Assembly (NCBI GenBank): GCA_024693415.1
Contig: JAILKX010000019.1
Span: 1 to 6,519, forward strand
DNA length: 6,519 bases
Reading direction: 5' to 3'
Source: Bacilli bacterium
Lineage (GTDB): Bacteria; Bacillota_I; Bacilli_A; RFN20; CAG-826
The notes beneath the pieces are model-generated. The model saw only the letters and a list, made by a program, of their open reading frames with translations, was not told the DNA's origin and ran no database searches. This document shows, one piece after another, positions 1 to 4,742 of this stretch. Each line of letters starts with the position of its first letter. The first letter of the stretch is position 1. The position numbers were made by a program, and so were the translations under genes.

Positions 1-579
1 GTTTCTGACGGCGAACTCGCGAAGCTTGCCAAGACCCAAGGGCATCAGGGCTTCGTCACCGTCTGCAAGGACTATGACACCGTCTCCCTCGAAGACATCA
101 TCGCCGGGTCGAAATCCAAGAAGTACCCCCTCGTGGTGATGCTAGACGGCATCGAGGACCCCCATAACCTCGGGGCGATCCTCCGCACCTGCGACGCGTT
201 CGGGGTCGACGGGCTCATCATGAAGTCCCGTGGCCAGGCGCCCCTTAACGCGACCGTCGCCAAAGTCTCGACCGGCGCGATCAATTACGTCAATGTCGCG
301 ACCGTGAGCAACCTAAGCAACGCCATCAAGGCGCTGCAGGACAACGGGTTCTGGGTCGTCTCGACCGCCGGCGAGGCGAAGATGGGCTACGAAAAAGTGG
401 ATTACGCCTGTCCCATATGCCTCGTCATCGGGTCGGAAGGATTCGGGGTGTCGCGCCTCATCAAGGAACGCAGCGACTTCCTGGTGAAGATTGAGATGGT
501 CGGCCACGTCGATTCGCTGAACGCCTCGGTGGCTGCCGGAATCATGATCGGCCACATATTCAACTCGAGAAAAAACTAA
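1..579 (+). CDS. rlmB: 23S rRNA 2'-O-methyltransferase, TrmH/SpoU family (RlmB-like), 5'-truncated
   Basis: Frame 1 is open from the first base to a TAA at 577-579, giving 192 residues of a protein that starts upstream of the window. Members of this family are usually about 245 aa, so roughly the first quarter (the L30e-like RNA-binding part) is missing. The SPOUT-fold methyltransferase motifs are all visible in the fragment: motif 1 (DGIEDPHNLGAILRT, near fragment residue 49), motif 2 (VIGSEGFGVS, near 142) and motif 3 (GHVDSLNASVAAGI, near 168). Motifs 2 and 3 form the trefoil-knot SAM pocket. RlmB of E. coli methylates the ribose of a conserved peptidyl-transferase-loop guanosine of 23S rRNA. 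Assignment to RlmB rather than another SpoU member rests on the following sigma-rpmG-secE-nusG order, which is the RlmB locus of Firmicutes. The gene ends just before a strong terminator. Confidence 0.93.
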   Translation, partial: VSDGELAKLAKTQGHQGFVTVCKDYDTVSLEDIIAGSKSKKYPLVVMLDGIEDPHNLGAILRTCDAFGVDGLIMKSRGQAPLNATVAKVSTGAINYVNVATVSNLSNAIKALQDNGFWVVSTAGEAKMGYEKVDYACPICLVIGSEGFGVSRLIKERSDFLVKIEMVGHVDSLNASVAAGIMIGHIFNSRKN

Positions 580-586
580 GCCATTC

Positions 587-635
587 AGGAGAAATTTCAC
601 TCATTTCGAGCAAAAGGAAATTTCTCCTCTTTTTT
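587..635 (+). terminator. Intrinsic terminator of rlmB
   Basis: A perfect 12-bp inverted repeat, AGGAGAAATTTC (587-598) and GAAATTTCTCCT (617-628), encloses an 18-nt loop and is followed by six T residues (630-635). It begins 8 nt after the rlmB stop codon. The stem is AU-rich in its inner half but GC-containing at its base, as expected for a Rho-independent terminator. It separates rlmB from the sigma-factor gene. Confidence 0.85.
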
Positions 636-646
636 ATCTCTATAAT
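618..646 (+). promoter_or_regulatory. Putative promoter upstream of the leader ORF and sigma-factor gene
   Basis: A perfect TATAAT lies at 641-646, directly after the T-tract of the rlmB terminator. At 17-bp spacing the -35 position (618-623) reads AAATTT, which is poor and lies inside the 3' arm of the terminator stem. Initiation would be expected near 653. That start fits the SD-like GAGGA at 661-665 and an ATG at 673. The weak -35 suggests that an activator or an alternative sigma factor could be needed, but this is inference. Confidence 0.5.
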
Positions 647-672
647 GTTCCACAAGACTTGAGGATGCAGAC

Positions 673-735
673 ATGGCTAGCAGCCTGTTTTCATTGCATT
701 ATCCGCTTATGGGATTTATTTGGGCCCTTTTATAA
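673..735 (+). CDS. Possible 20-aa hydrophobic leader peptide
   Basis: A short ORF encodes MASSLFSLHYPLMGFIWALL and ends at TAA 733-735. Two things support translation. GAGGA at 661-665 sits 7 nt before the ATG, which is ideal SD spacing. A TATAAT box at 641-646 would start the transcript about 20 nt before the ATG. The peptide is almost wholly hydrophobic apart from His9, so it could insert in the membrane. It ends 49 nt before the sigma-factor start and lies in a different frame. It may be a leader peptide controlling the sigma gene, a free small membrane protein, or a chance ORF. No homologue is recognised. An ORF of this length can arise by chance, so the call is tentative. Confidence 0.35.
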   Translation: MASSLFSLHYPLMGFIWALL

Positions 736-784
736 AAAAATGCGAGGAGAGAACAGAGCTTTCTTAATCATAGGAGTTCTATTT

Positions 785-1441
785 ATGATTCTTCAAAAAG
801 TCAGTAACGAAGGGCTTGTTGCTCTTTATCGCTTCGGCATTCAGGAGGCGCGCGACACCCTCTCCGTCCGCTTGTTCAACATCCGCTATCAGCTTTGCCG
901 TGAAGCCAACGAAGGCTTCGTCCAAATCCTCGACACCTGGACGCTCAACGAAGTCTTTTTCAGGTCTTACCTTTTCGCCGAAGGCGCCTACCAGTTCGGA
1001 AAAGGCGCATTCCGTTCGTTCTTGCTCTTGATCCTCACCAGAGAGATCGCCAAAGAAAGCAGCAAGGTCTACAAGGAATTGACGGGAGCCTCCATCTTCT
1101 CCCTCGATGAAGATCTGGATGGCGGCGGAACGTATCACGAAATCGTGTACGTCCCATCCGCTAACGACAATGAGGCAGTCGCATACGCAAACTTCGCCGA
1201 TTTGGTGGATACCCTTGCCCATCTGCCGGACCATCTCCCCAAGGTCTGTGGGCCCTTGGTCCTCTGCATTGCGGAAGGGCTGCTCATTACCGAATCCGCA
1301 CAAACGGTAGGAATCAGCGCCTCATATGCCCGCAAAGTCATTGCCGCATTCCGCGGAATGTTGATAGATGCCAAACTGAATGGCAACTTCGGCAATGGGC
1401 TAGCGGTGGCTGAAGCCGTAATTGACAAAATAGAAGAATAA
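785..1441 (+). CDS. Divergent sigma-70 family factor at the sigH locus (SigH-like)
   Basis: The protein has 218 aa from the ATG at 785, the same length I recall for B. subtilis SigH. This start is chosen because AGGAG at 772-776 lies 8 nt upstream. The frame stays open back to a TTG at 659, but starts at 659, 665 and 740 lack a suitable SD. Residues about 10-95 resemble sigma region 2: an ALYRFGIQEARDTL helix, then FGKGAFRSFLLLILTREI (71-88), which aligns by eye with the KLTSFKAFAELCITRQI segment of SigH. SIFSLDEDLDGGG (103-115) matches the linker SLD motif found after region 2.4 in SigH/SigF-type factors. A helix-turn-helix of region 4 is plausible at about 163-193 (GLLITESAQTVGISASYARKV). 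Position between rlmB and rpmG is the sigH position, although yacP is absent. Similarity is weak and promoter specificity cannot be predicted. Base composition is less GC-rich at the 5' end than in neighbouring genes. Confidence 0.72.
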   Translation: MILQKVSNEGLVALYRFGIQEARDTLSVRLFNIRYQLCREANEGFVQILDTWTLNEVFFRSYLFAEGAYQFGKGAFRSFLLLILTREIAKESSKVYKELTGASIFSLDEDLDGGGTYHEIVYVPSANDNEAVAYANFADLVDTLAHLPDHLPKVCGPLVLCIAEGLLITESAQTVGISASYARKVIAAFRGMLIDAKLNGNFGNGLAVAEAVIDKIEE

Positions 1442-1645
1442 CCGCCTAAAGTTCGCTGAAGACGGCCATTTTCACCCATAAGCTTCGGGGGCCTCTTTTC
1501 AGCTCGCCTTGTCAAAGAAAAACGGGATCCCCATCTAAACGCGACATGCGCCTCCATACATATGCAAACCCGATGCGCGCACGTTTAATATTGACAACCG
1601 AAACCAAGGGTAATAAAGTACCCATGCTGAAAGTGACGATAGGTT
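1442..1645 (+). other. Intergenic region between the sigma-factor gene and rpmG
   Basis: These 204 bp hold no convincing gene and no tRNA. In the first part, GCTGAAGA-c-GGCC (1455-1467) can pair with GGCC-TCTT-tt-CAGC (1490-1503), a 12-bp stem with two small bulges and a 22-nt loop. The T-rich stretch is partly used in the stem, so it is at best an atypical terminator. The second part carries the rpmG promoter. Confidence 0.5.
1591..1619 (+). promoter_or_regulatory. Promoter of the rpmG-secE-nusG operon
   Basis: A perfect TTGACA (1591-1596) is followed after 17 bp by TAAAGT (1614-1619), which matches four of six -10 positions. Initiation would fall near 1626, about 20 nt before the rpmG ATG. 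This is the best housekeeping-type promoter in the first half of the window and makes rpmG-secE-nusG independent of the sigma-factor transcript. Confidence 0.68.
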
Positions 1646-1652
1646 ATGGGTA
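1619..1652 (+). repeat. Inverted repeat spanning the rpmG start
   Basis: TACCCAT (1619-1625) and ATGGGTA (1646-1652) form a perfect 7-bp inverted repeat with a 20-nt gap. The left arm touches the last base of the -10 box and the right arm contains the rpmG start codon. The predicted transcription start (near 1626) lies just inside, so the left arm would be mostly untranscribed. If the repeat matters, it is more likely a DNA-level operator than an RNA hairpin. It may also be chance. Confidence 0.3.
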
Positions 1653-1795
1653 GGGAAAAAATTTTTTTGATTTGCGAAGAATGCTTGAACCGTAACTACA
1701 CCGTCAGCAAGCGGAAGGACGACCCCAAGAGATTGGAGATCATGAAGTTCTGCCCGCACTGCAATAAGCACACCCTGCACAAGCAGAGCAAGTAA
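1646..1795 (+). CDS. rpmG: 50S ribosomal protein L33 (bL33)
   Basis: This 49-aa ORF runs from ATG 1646 to TAA 1793-1795. It shows the bL33 pattern: an N-terminal basic start ([13 protein letters not shown]), the [21 protein letters not shown] core, and a C-terminal HTLHKQSK tail. Four cysteines in two CxxC pairs (C10/C13 and C36/C39) make this the zinc-binding C+ form of L33. The ATG is the first possible start, because an in-frame TAG lies at 1640-1642. The SD is poor, with only AGG at 1641-1643, very close to the ATG. bL33 is a late-assembling component of the large subunit near the E site. The zinc-binding form is of interest because a zinc-efflux operon lies downstream in the same window, but no direct link is shown. 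It is the first gene of the rpmG-secE-nusG operon. Confidence 0.93.
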   Translation: MGREKIFLICEECLNRNYTVSKRKDDPKRLEIMKFCPHCNKHTLHKQSK

Positions 1796-1806
1796 GGAGG
1801 TCCAAA

Positions 1807-2001
1807 ATGACACCCGTTAAGTATGTGAAAGAAGTTGTCAAAGAAGGCAAGCGCGTCCGCTGGCCTAAGCGCGAGCAGCTCGTCCCGACCCTGATCGTGG
1901 TCGTGGTCATCGCCGTGTTCGCCGCAGTTTTCCTCTCCTTGGAGGACCTCACCGCTGCTTCGATGATCCAGCAGCTCAAGAACGCATTCGGAGGCAAATA
2001 A
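1807..2001 (+). CDS. secE: Preprotein translocase subunit SecE
   Basis: This is a 64-aa single-span membrane protein, typical of the short SecE of Gram-positive bacteria. The signature is the amphipathic N-terminal helix ending in the conserved RVRWPKREQL segment (residues 16-25; W19 and P20), followed by one transmembrane helix at about 26-44 (VPTLIVVVVIAVFAAVFLS). SecE clamps the two halves of SecY in the SecYEG channel. A perfect AAGGAGG (1794-1800) lies 6 nt before the ATG and overlaps the rpmG stop, so rpmG and secE are probably translated from one mRNA. The gene ends 3 nt before nusG. Confidence 0.95.
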   Translation: MTPVKYVKEVVKEGKRVRWPKREQLVPTLIVVVVIAVFAAVFLSLEDLTAASMIQQLKNAFGGK

Positions 2002-2004
2002 ACA

Positions 2005-2559
2005 ATGGCAGTTCAATTAGGCGATAAGCAGTGGTACATCGTCACCACCTATTCCATGCACGAAGCGAAGACCGCTGAGAACCTTCGCAAGCGCATCAAC
2101 ACGATGAACATGCAGGATTATATCCTCCGCGTCATCGTCTGCGATCAGGAAGTCCCCGTCCTCAAGGATGGCCTCCCGACCGGCAAAACCAAAACCGTCA
2201 ACCTGTATCCCGGCTACATCTTCGTCGAGATGATCATGACCGATCAGTCCTGGTACATCGTCCGTAACACCCCGGGCGTCACCGGCATCGCCGGCTCTTC
2301 CGGCGGCGGACAGAAACCGACCCCGGTCACCCGCGAGGAGATCGAACCTGTCCTTAAGAGGATGGGCCTCGTCGACGTCTCGATGTACGACCGTTATAAC
2401 ATCGGCGACAGGGTCAAGGTCATCCACGGCGCCCTCGAAGGCACCGAAGGCGAGATCATCTCGCTTGACAAAGAGACCGGAGCCGTCAGGGTCAAAACCA
2501 CCTTCTTCGGACGCAGCACGCCCGTCGACGTGGACTTCTCCGAAATCGAAAAGATATAA
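2005..2559 (+). CDS. nusG: Transcription elongation/antitermination factor NusG
   Basis: The 184-aa length matches the family. The NusG N-terminal (NGN) domain spans about residues 8-118, with the WYIVTTYSMHEAKTAENL opening (10-27), the PGYIFVEM strand (69-76) and SWYIVRNTPGVTGI (82-95), all family hallmarks that contact the RNA polymerase clamp. A KOW domain follows at about 131-183, with GDRVKVIHGALEGTEGEI as its core; in the family it binds NusE/S10 or Rho. There is a moderately long connector-type insert in the NGN domain (about 46-66, including DGLPTGKTKT), as in many Firmicutes proteins. The SD GGAGG (1990-1994) is inside the last codons of secE, 10 nt before the ATG. The gene is last in its operon. 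The usual downstream genes rplK and rplA are absent. Confidence 0.97.
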   Translation: MAVQLGDKQWYIVTTYSMHEAKTAENLRKRINTMNMQDYILRVIVCDQEVPVLKDGLPTGKTKTVNLYPGYIFVEMIMTDQSWYIVRNTPGVTGIAGSSGGGQKPTPVTREEIEPVLKRMGLVDVSMYDRYNIGDRVKVIHGALEGTEGEIISLDKETGAVRVKTTFFGRSTPVDVDFSEIEKI

Positions 2560-2560
2560 C
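2531..2560 (+). promoter_or_regulatory. Possible promoter inside the end of nusG for the nucleotidase gene
   Basis: TGGACT (2531-2536, four of six matches to the -35 consensus) and TATAAC (2555-2560, five of six to the -10) are separated by 18 bp. Initiation would be near 2567, the first base of the hairpin downstream of nusG, about 31 nt before the lipoprotein ATG. No other promoter is visible for that gene. Confidence 0.38.
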
Positions 2561-2566
2561 CATTTC

Positions 2567-2591
2567 GCCGCGCCTATTGTGCGCGGCTTTT
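2567..2591 (+). terminator. Intrinsic terminator after nusG
   Basis: GCCGCGC (2567-2573) and GCGCGGC (2581-2587) form a perfect, wholly GC 7-bp stem with a 7-nt loop, followed by TTTT (2588-2591). It starts 8 nt after the nusG stop. The T-tract is short, so termination may be incomplete and allow some read-through into the next gene, whose ATG is only 7 bases away. Confidence 0.7.
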
Positions 2592-2597
2592 AAAACT

Positions 2598-4094
2598 ATG
2601 AAGAAACAGAAATCCATCCTAGTATTCCTCACAGCCTTGCTTCTTTCGGCCTGCTCGCCAGAGCTCTCATCGTATTCGTGGGATTCGGCCTTGGAACGTG
2701 AGCCCATGTACATCGATTTCTATGGGATCAACGATTTCCATGGCGCGGTCTTGCCGTCCACGAGCTGGCAGCCCGGCATCGAAAGCATCGGCGGATTCCT
2801 CAAGGAAGCCAAAGCCGAAGGCGCGGTCCTCATCAATTCCGGAGACATGTATCAGGGGTCGATCGAATCGAATTACAACCGCGGCGAGCTCCTCAGCAAA
2901 TGCATGAAGAACATCGGCTTCGATTCGTTTACCCTCGGGAACCATGAGTTCGACTGGGGCGACGAAGCCATCAAAGCCAACGCCAAAACTGCGGGAATGG
3001 ACTTCCTGGGCGCCAATATCTATCACTACGACATGGAAAAGGGCCAAGTGCTCGATTTCGCCGACGACCTCGTCGCCAAATACACGATCGTTGAGCGCGG
3101 CGAATGGAAGATCGGCATCATCGGGACCATCGGCAAGGATCAAATCACCTCCATCTGCTCCCAATTCATCGATGGCTATACCTTCCTTGACCCGATCCCC
3201 TTGATCATGGAGCTTTCCGATGAACTGCGCACCGAGCAGAACTGCGACGTCGTGGTCCTGAGCCACCATGGCGAGCAGGACGAATTGCGCTTCACTGGCC
3301 TGACAAACGTTTCCCCCGTCTCGAATATGCGCTACATCGATGCGGCCTTCTGCGCCCATTCGCACCAAAATGAAACCGCGATCGAGAACGGCGTCCGCTT
3401 CGTCCAGTCGGACGACCTCGGCGAGACCATGTCGAAGATCACCTTATTCGTGAGAGAGGGCGTGGTCGAAACCGCAAGATTCACAACCGACGTCGTCGCG
3501 AAAGGCTATTCCGACGCCGAGCTATCCGCCCTCATAAACGAATACAAAACGGTGTCCGATGCGGCCGGAAACGAGGTACTGTGTCAAGCGGATTCCAATT
3601 ATTACGACCGCTATGAGGCTTCCTCGAACCTGATCGTGAAGGCGATCGGCGAGTATGAGAAACAGCAGGGCATCGCCATCGATTACGCGATTGCGAACGG
3701 AGCCCGCTCCGCCCTTCGCGCCTCCAATAACGAGATCACCTATTCTAACCTCTATACATCGGTCCCCTTCGACAACTCCATCGTCCTATGCAAGGTGAAG
3801 GGCACCGACCTCATCCACGAGTTCGCCTTTTGCGATGGTTATCGCCCCGAGAACATCACGCTATCCGCGGATAGATATTACACATGCGCGATCATCGATT
3901 ACCTCGCCACCCACCGCGGCAGCGACAGGAAATACGACTATTACCCCTCGATCGAGGTTTTGGAAGTCCAAACCGAAAAGAACTACCGCGACATCTGCGC
4001 GGATTACCTCCGCAATCTCTCCAAAGCGGGCAAAAAGTTCGTCGGCGCCGAATACGCGTCGAGCTTGGATTGCTTCAACACGAACGCGTTCTAA
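2598..4094 (+). CDS. Lipoprotein of the 5'-nucleotidase/metallophosphatase family (UshA-like)
   Basis: From ATG 2598 the protein has 498 aa. This start is preferred over the in-frame TTG at 2577 because it opens a clean lipoprotein signal: MKKQK, a hydrophobic run, then the lipobox LSAC with Cys19. It should therefore be anchored to the outer face of the membrane. The N-terminal calcineurin-like phosphoesterase domain (about 38-300) carries the whole dimetal site: DFH (D46, H48), SGD (D83), GNHE (114-117), SHHGE (H223/H224) and AHSH (H254, H256). The C-terminal 5_nucleotid_C domain (about 335-485) shows NGARSALR (368-374) and SNLYTSVPFDNSIV (383-396). The usual GGDGY-like loop is replaced by THRGSDRKYDYYP, so substrate choice may differ. 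The likely role is hydrolysis of extracellular nucleotides or related phosphoesters for phosphate and nucleoside salvage. No SD is visible before the ATG. The 3' end is 7 bp from the convergent gene. Confidence 0.9.
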   Translation: MKKQKSILVFLTALLLSACSPELSSYSWDSALEREPMYIDFYGINDFHGAVLPSTSWQPGIESIGGFLKEAKAEGAVLINSGDMYQGSIESNYNRGELLSKCMKNIGFDSFTLGNHEFDWGDEAIKANAKTAGMDFLGANIYHYDMEKGQVLDFADDLVAKYTIVERGEWKIGIIGTIGKDQITSICSQFIDGYTFLDPIPLIMELSDELRTEQNCDVVVLSHHGEQDELRFTGLTNVSPVSNMRYIDAAFCAHSHQNETAIENGVRFVQSDDLGETMSKITLFVREGVVETARFTTDVVAKGYSDAELSALINEYKTVSDAAGNEVLCQADSNYYDRYEASSNLIVKAIGEYEKQQGIAIDYAIANGARSALRASNNEITYSNLYTSVPFDNSIVLCKVKGTDLIHEFAFCDGYRPENITLSADRYYTCAIIDYLATHRGSDRKYDYYPSIEVLEVQTEKNYRDICADYLRNLSKAGKKFVGAEYASSLDCFNTNAF

Positions 4095-4101
4095 ATAGCA
4101 A

Positions 4102-4695
4102 TCAGAACAGCAATTCGGTGCGGATGTTTTCGCTTTGCTCCTCGACGAAGAGGAAGAAGGCGATGGAGCTGAGCATCAGGAAGCGCCTGGAATAGAGTTC
4201 CCTATATAAAAGGCTCATGCGCCCGCCCAGCGTTATGAGCGCGAGCTCGGCCACGTGCATGGGCTCGACCTCGTGGAGGTCATCGGTCATGATCGTCGTC
4301 GCCTTGTCGATGATGATGAGGGCGAGCTTGCCCGCGAGGTCATTGAACGCGTCGAGCGCCCTGTCGTCGTCTTTGGCGAGATATGTCAGATAATCGCGGA
4401 ACACGGACTTCCCTTCGGCGAAGTCATCGTCGTCCAGTTCCAGCTTCATATTGACTGCATCTTGGGACAGTTTTTTCAAATCGAGCGACCCCGTGACATT
4501 GTTTTTGACGAGTTTGGTGATCTCGGCGCCCGCGTTTTCCTTAGCGATCAGGTTGTCGATGAGGAAGGCGGCCGCCCCGAAAAGGTACACCGCCTCATCG
4601 CGAGAAGCGGGGGTGACGTCATCGTGGAGGTAGTCGCCGACGCAGTAGTCGAATGCGTCGAGCAGTTCCTCAAAAGCGGTTTCAGCGAATTTCAT
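4102..4695 (-). CDS. Hypothetical protein, acidic and mainly helical, 197 aa
   Basis: This reading frame is accepted because its codons show the same strong third-position C bias as the surrounding genes (GAC, TAC, GTC, CTC, ATC), whereas the opposite-strand ORF over it does not read like a protein. I do not recognise a family. The sequence is rich in Asp and Glu, with an acidic run LDDDD at 87-91, and looks all-helical. There is no N-terminal signal. A hydrophobic patch near the C-terminus (RRFLMLSSIAFFLFVEE, 170-186) could be a buried helix or a weak membrane contact. The stop is TGA. The gene is tail to tail with the 5'-nucleotidase (7-bp gap, no terminator seen) and head to head with the phosphodiesterase (47-bp gap). 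GGTGG stands only 1 nt before the ATG, so the SD is doubtful. Confidence 0.72.
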   Translation of the reverse strand: MKFAETAFEELLDAFDYCVGDYLHDDVTPASRDEAVYLFGAAAFLIDNLIAKENAGAEITKLVKNNVTGSLDLKKLSQDAVNMKLELDDDDFAEGKSVFRDYLTYLAKDDDRALDAFNDLAGKLALIIIDKATTIMTDDLHEVEPMHVAELALITLGGRMSLLYRELYSRRFLMLSSIAFFLFVEEQSENIRTELLF

Positions 4696-4742
4696 GCCAC
4701 CAATATACAGGATTTGGCTGCGGCGAGGATATAATAATCTCG
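4696..4742. promoter_or_regulatory. Compact divergent promoter region
   Basis: Only 47 bp separate two divergent start codons. On the plus strand TATAAT (4730-4735) ends 7 nt before the phosphodiesterase ATG. On the minus strand TATATT (complement of 4702-4707) ends 6 nt before the ATG of the hypothetical gene. In both cases the expected transcription start would coincide with, or nearly touch, the start codon. No good -35 box is visible for either at normal spacing, so both calls are weak. Confidence 0.35.

Noticed and set aside
659..784. N-terminal extension of the sigma factor to TTG 659, ATG 665 or ATG 740
   Set aside because: None of these starts has an SD at proper spacing, and the added residues have no sigma-like character. 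AGGAG at 772-776 clearly supports ATG 785.
1442..1645. A tRNA gene, as sometimes found near rpmG-secE-nusG
   Set aside because: No T-loop GTTCRA motif with a matching acceptor stem was found.
1546..1650. A 34-codon ORF starting at ATG 1546 between the sigma gene and rpmG
   Set aside because: It has no SD, runs through the rpmG promoter and start codon, and has no recognisable composition.
2667..3368. Minus-strand ORF of 233 codons within the nucleotidase gene
   Set aside because: It lies wholly inside a gene with complete family motifs and is an antisense shadow produced by GC-rich third positions.
4255..4734. Plus-strand ORF of 159 codons opposite the 197-aa hypothetical gene
   Set aside because: Codon bias and protein-like composition favour the minus-strand frame; this frame is rich in Val, Asp and Arg as expected for the antisense of a C3-biased gene.
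4653..4742. Thirty-residue N-terminal extension of the YfcE-like protein
   Set aside because: It overlaps the divergent gene, reads MRRAVPQKRFQRISCHQYTG with no family similarity, and the conserved first strand (HLIVADLHG) starts right after ATG 4743.
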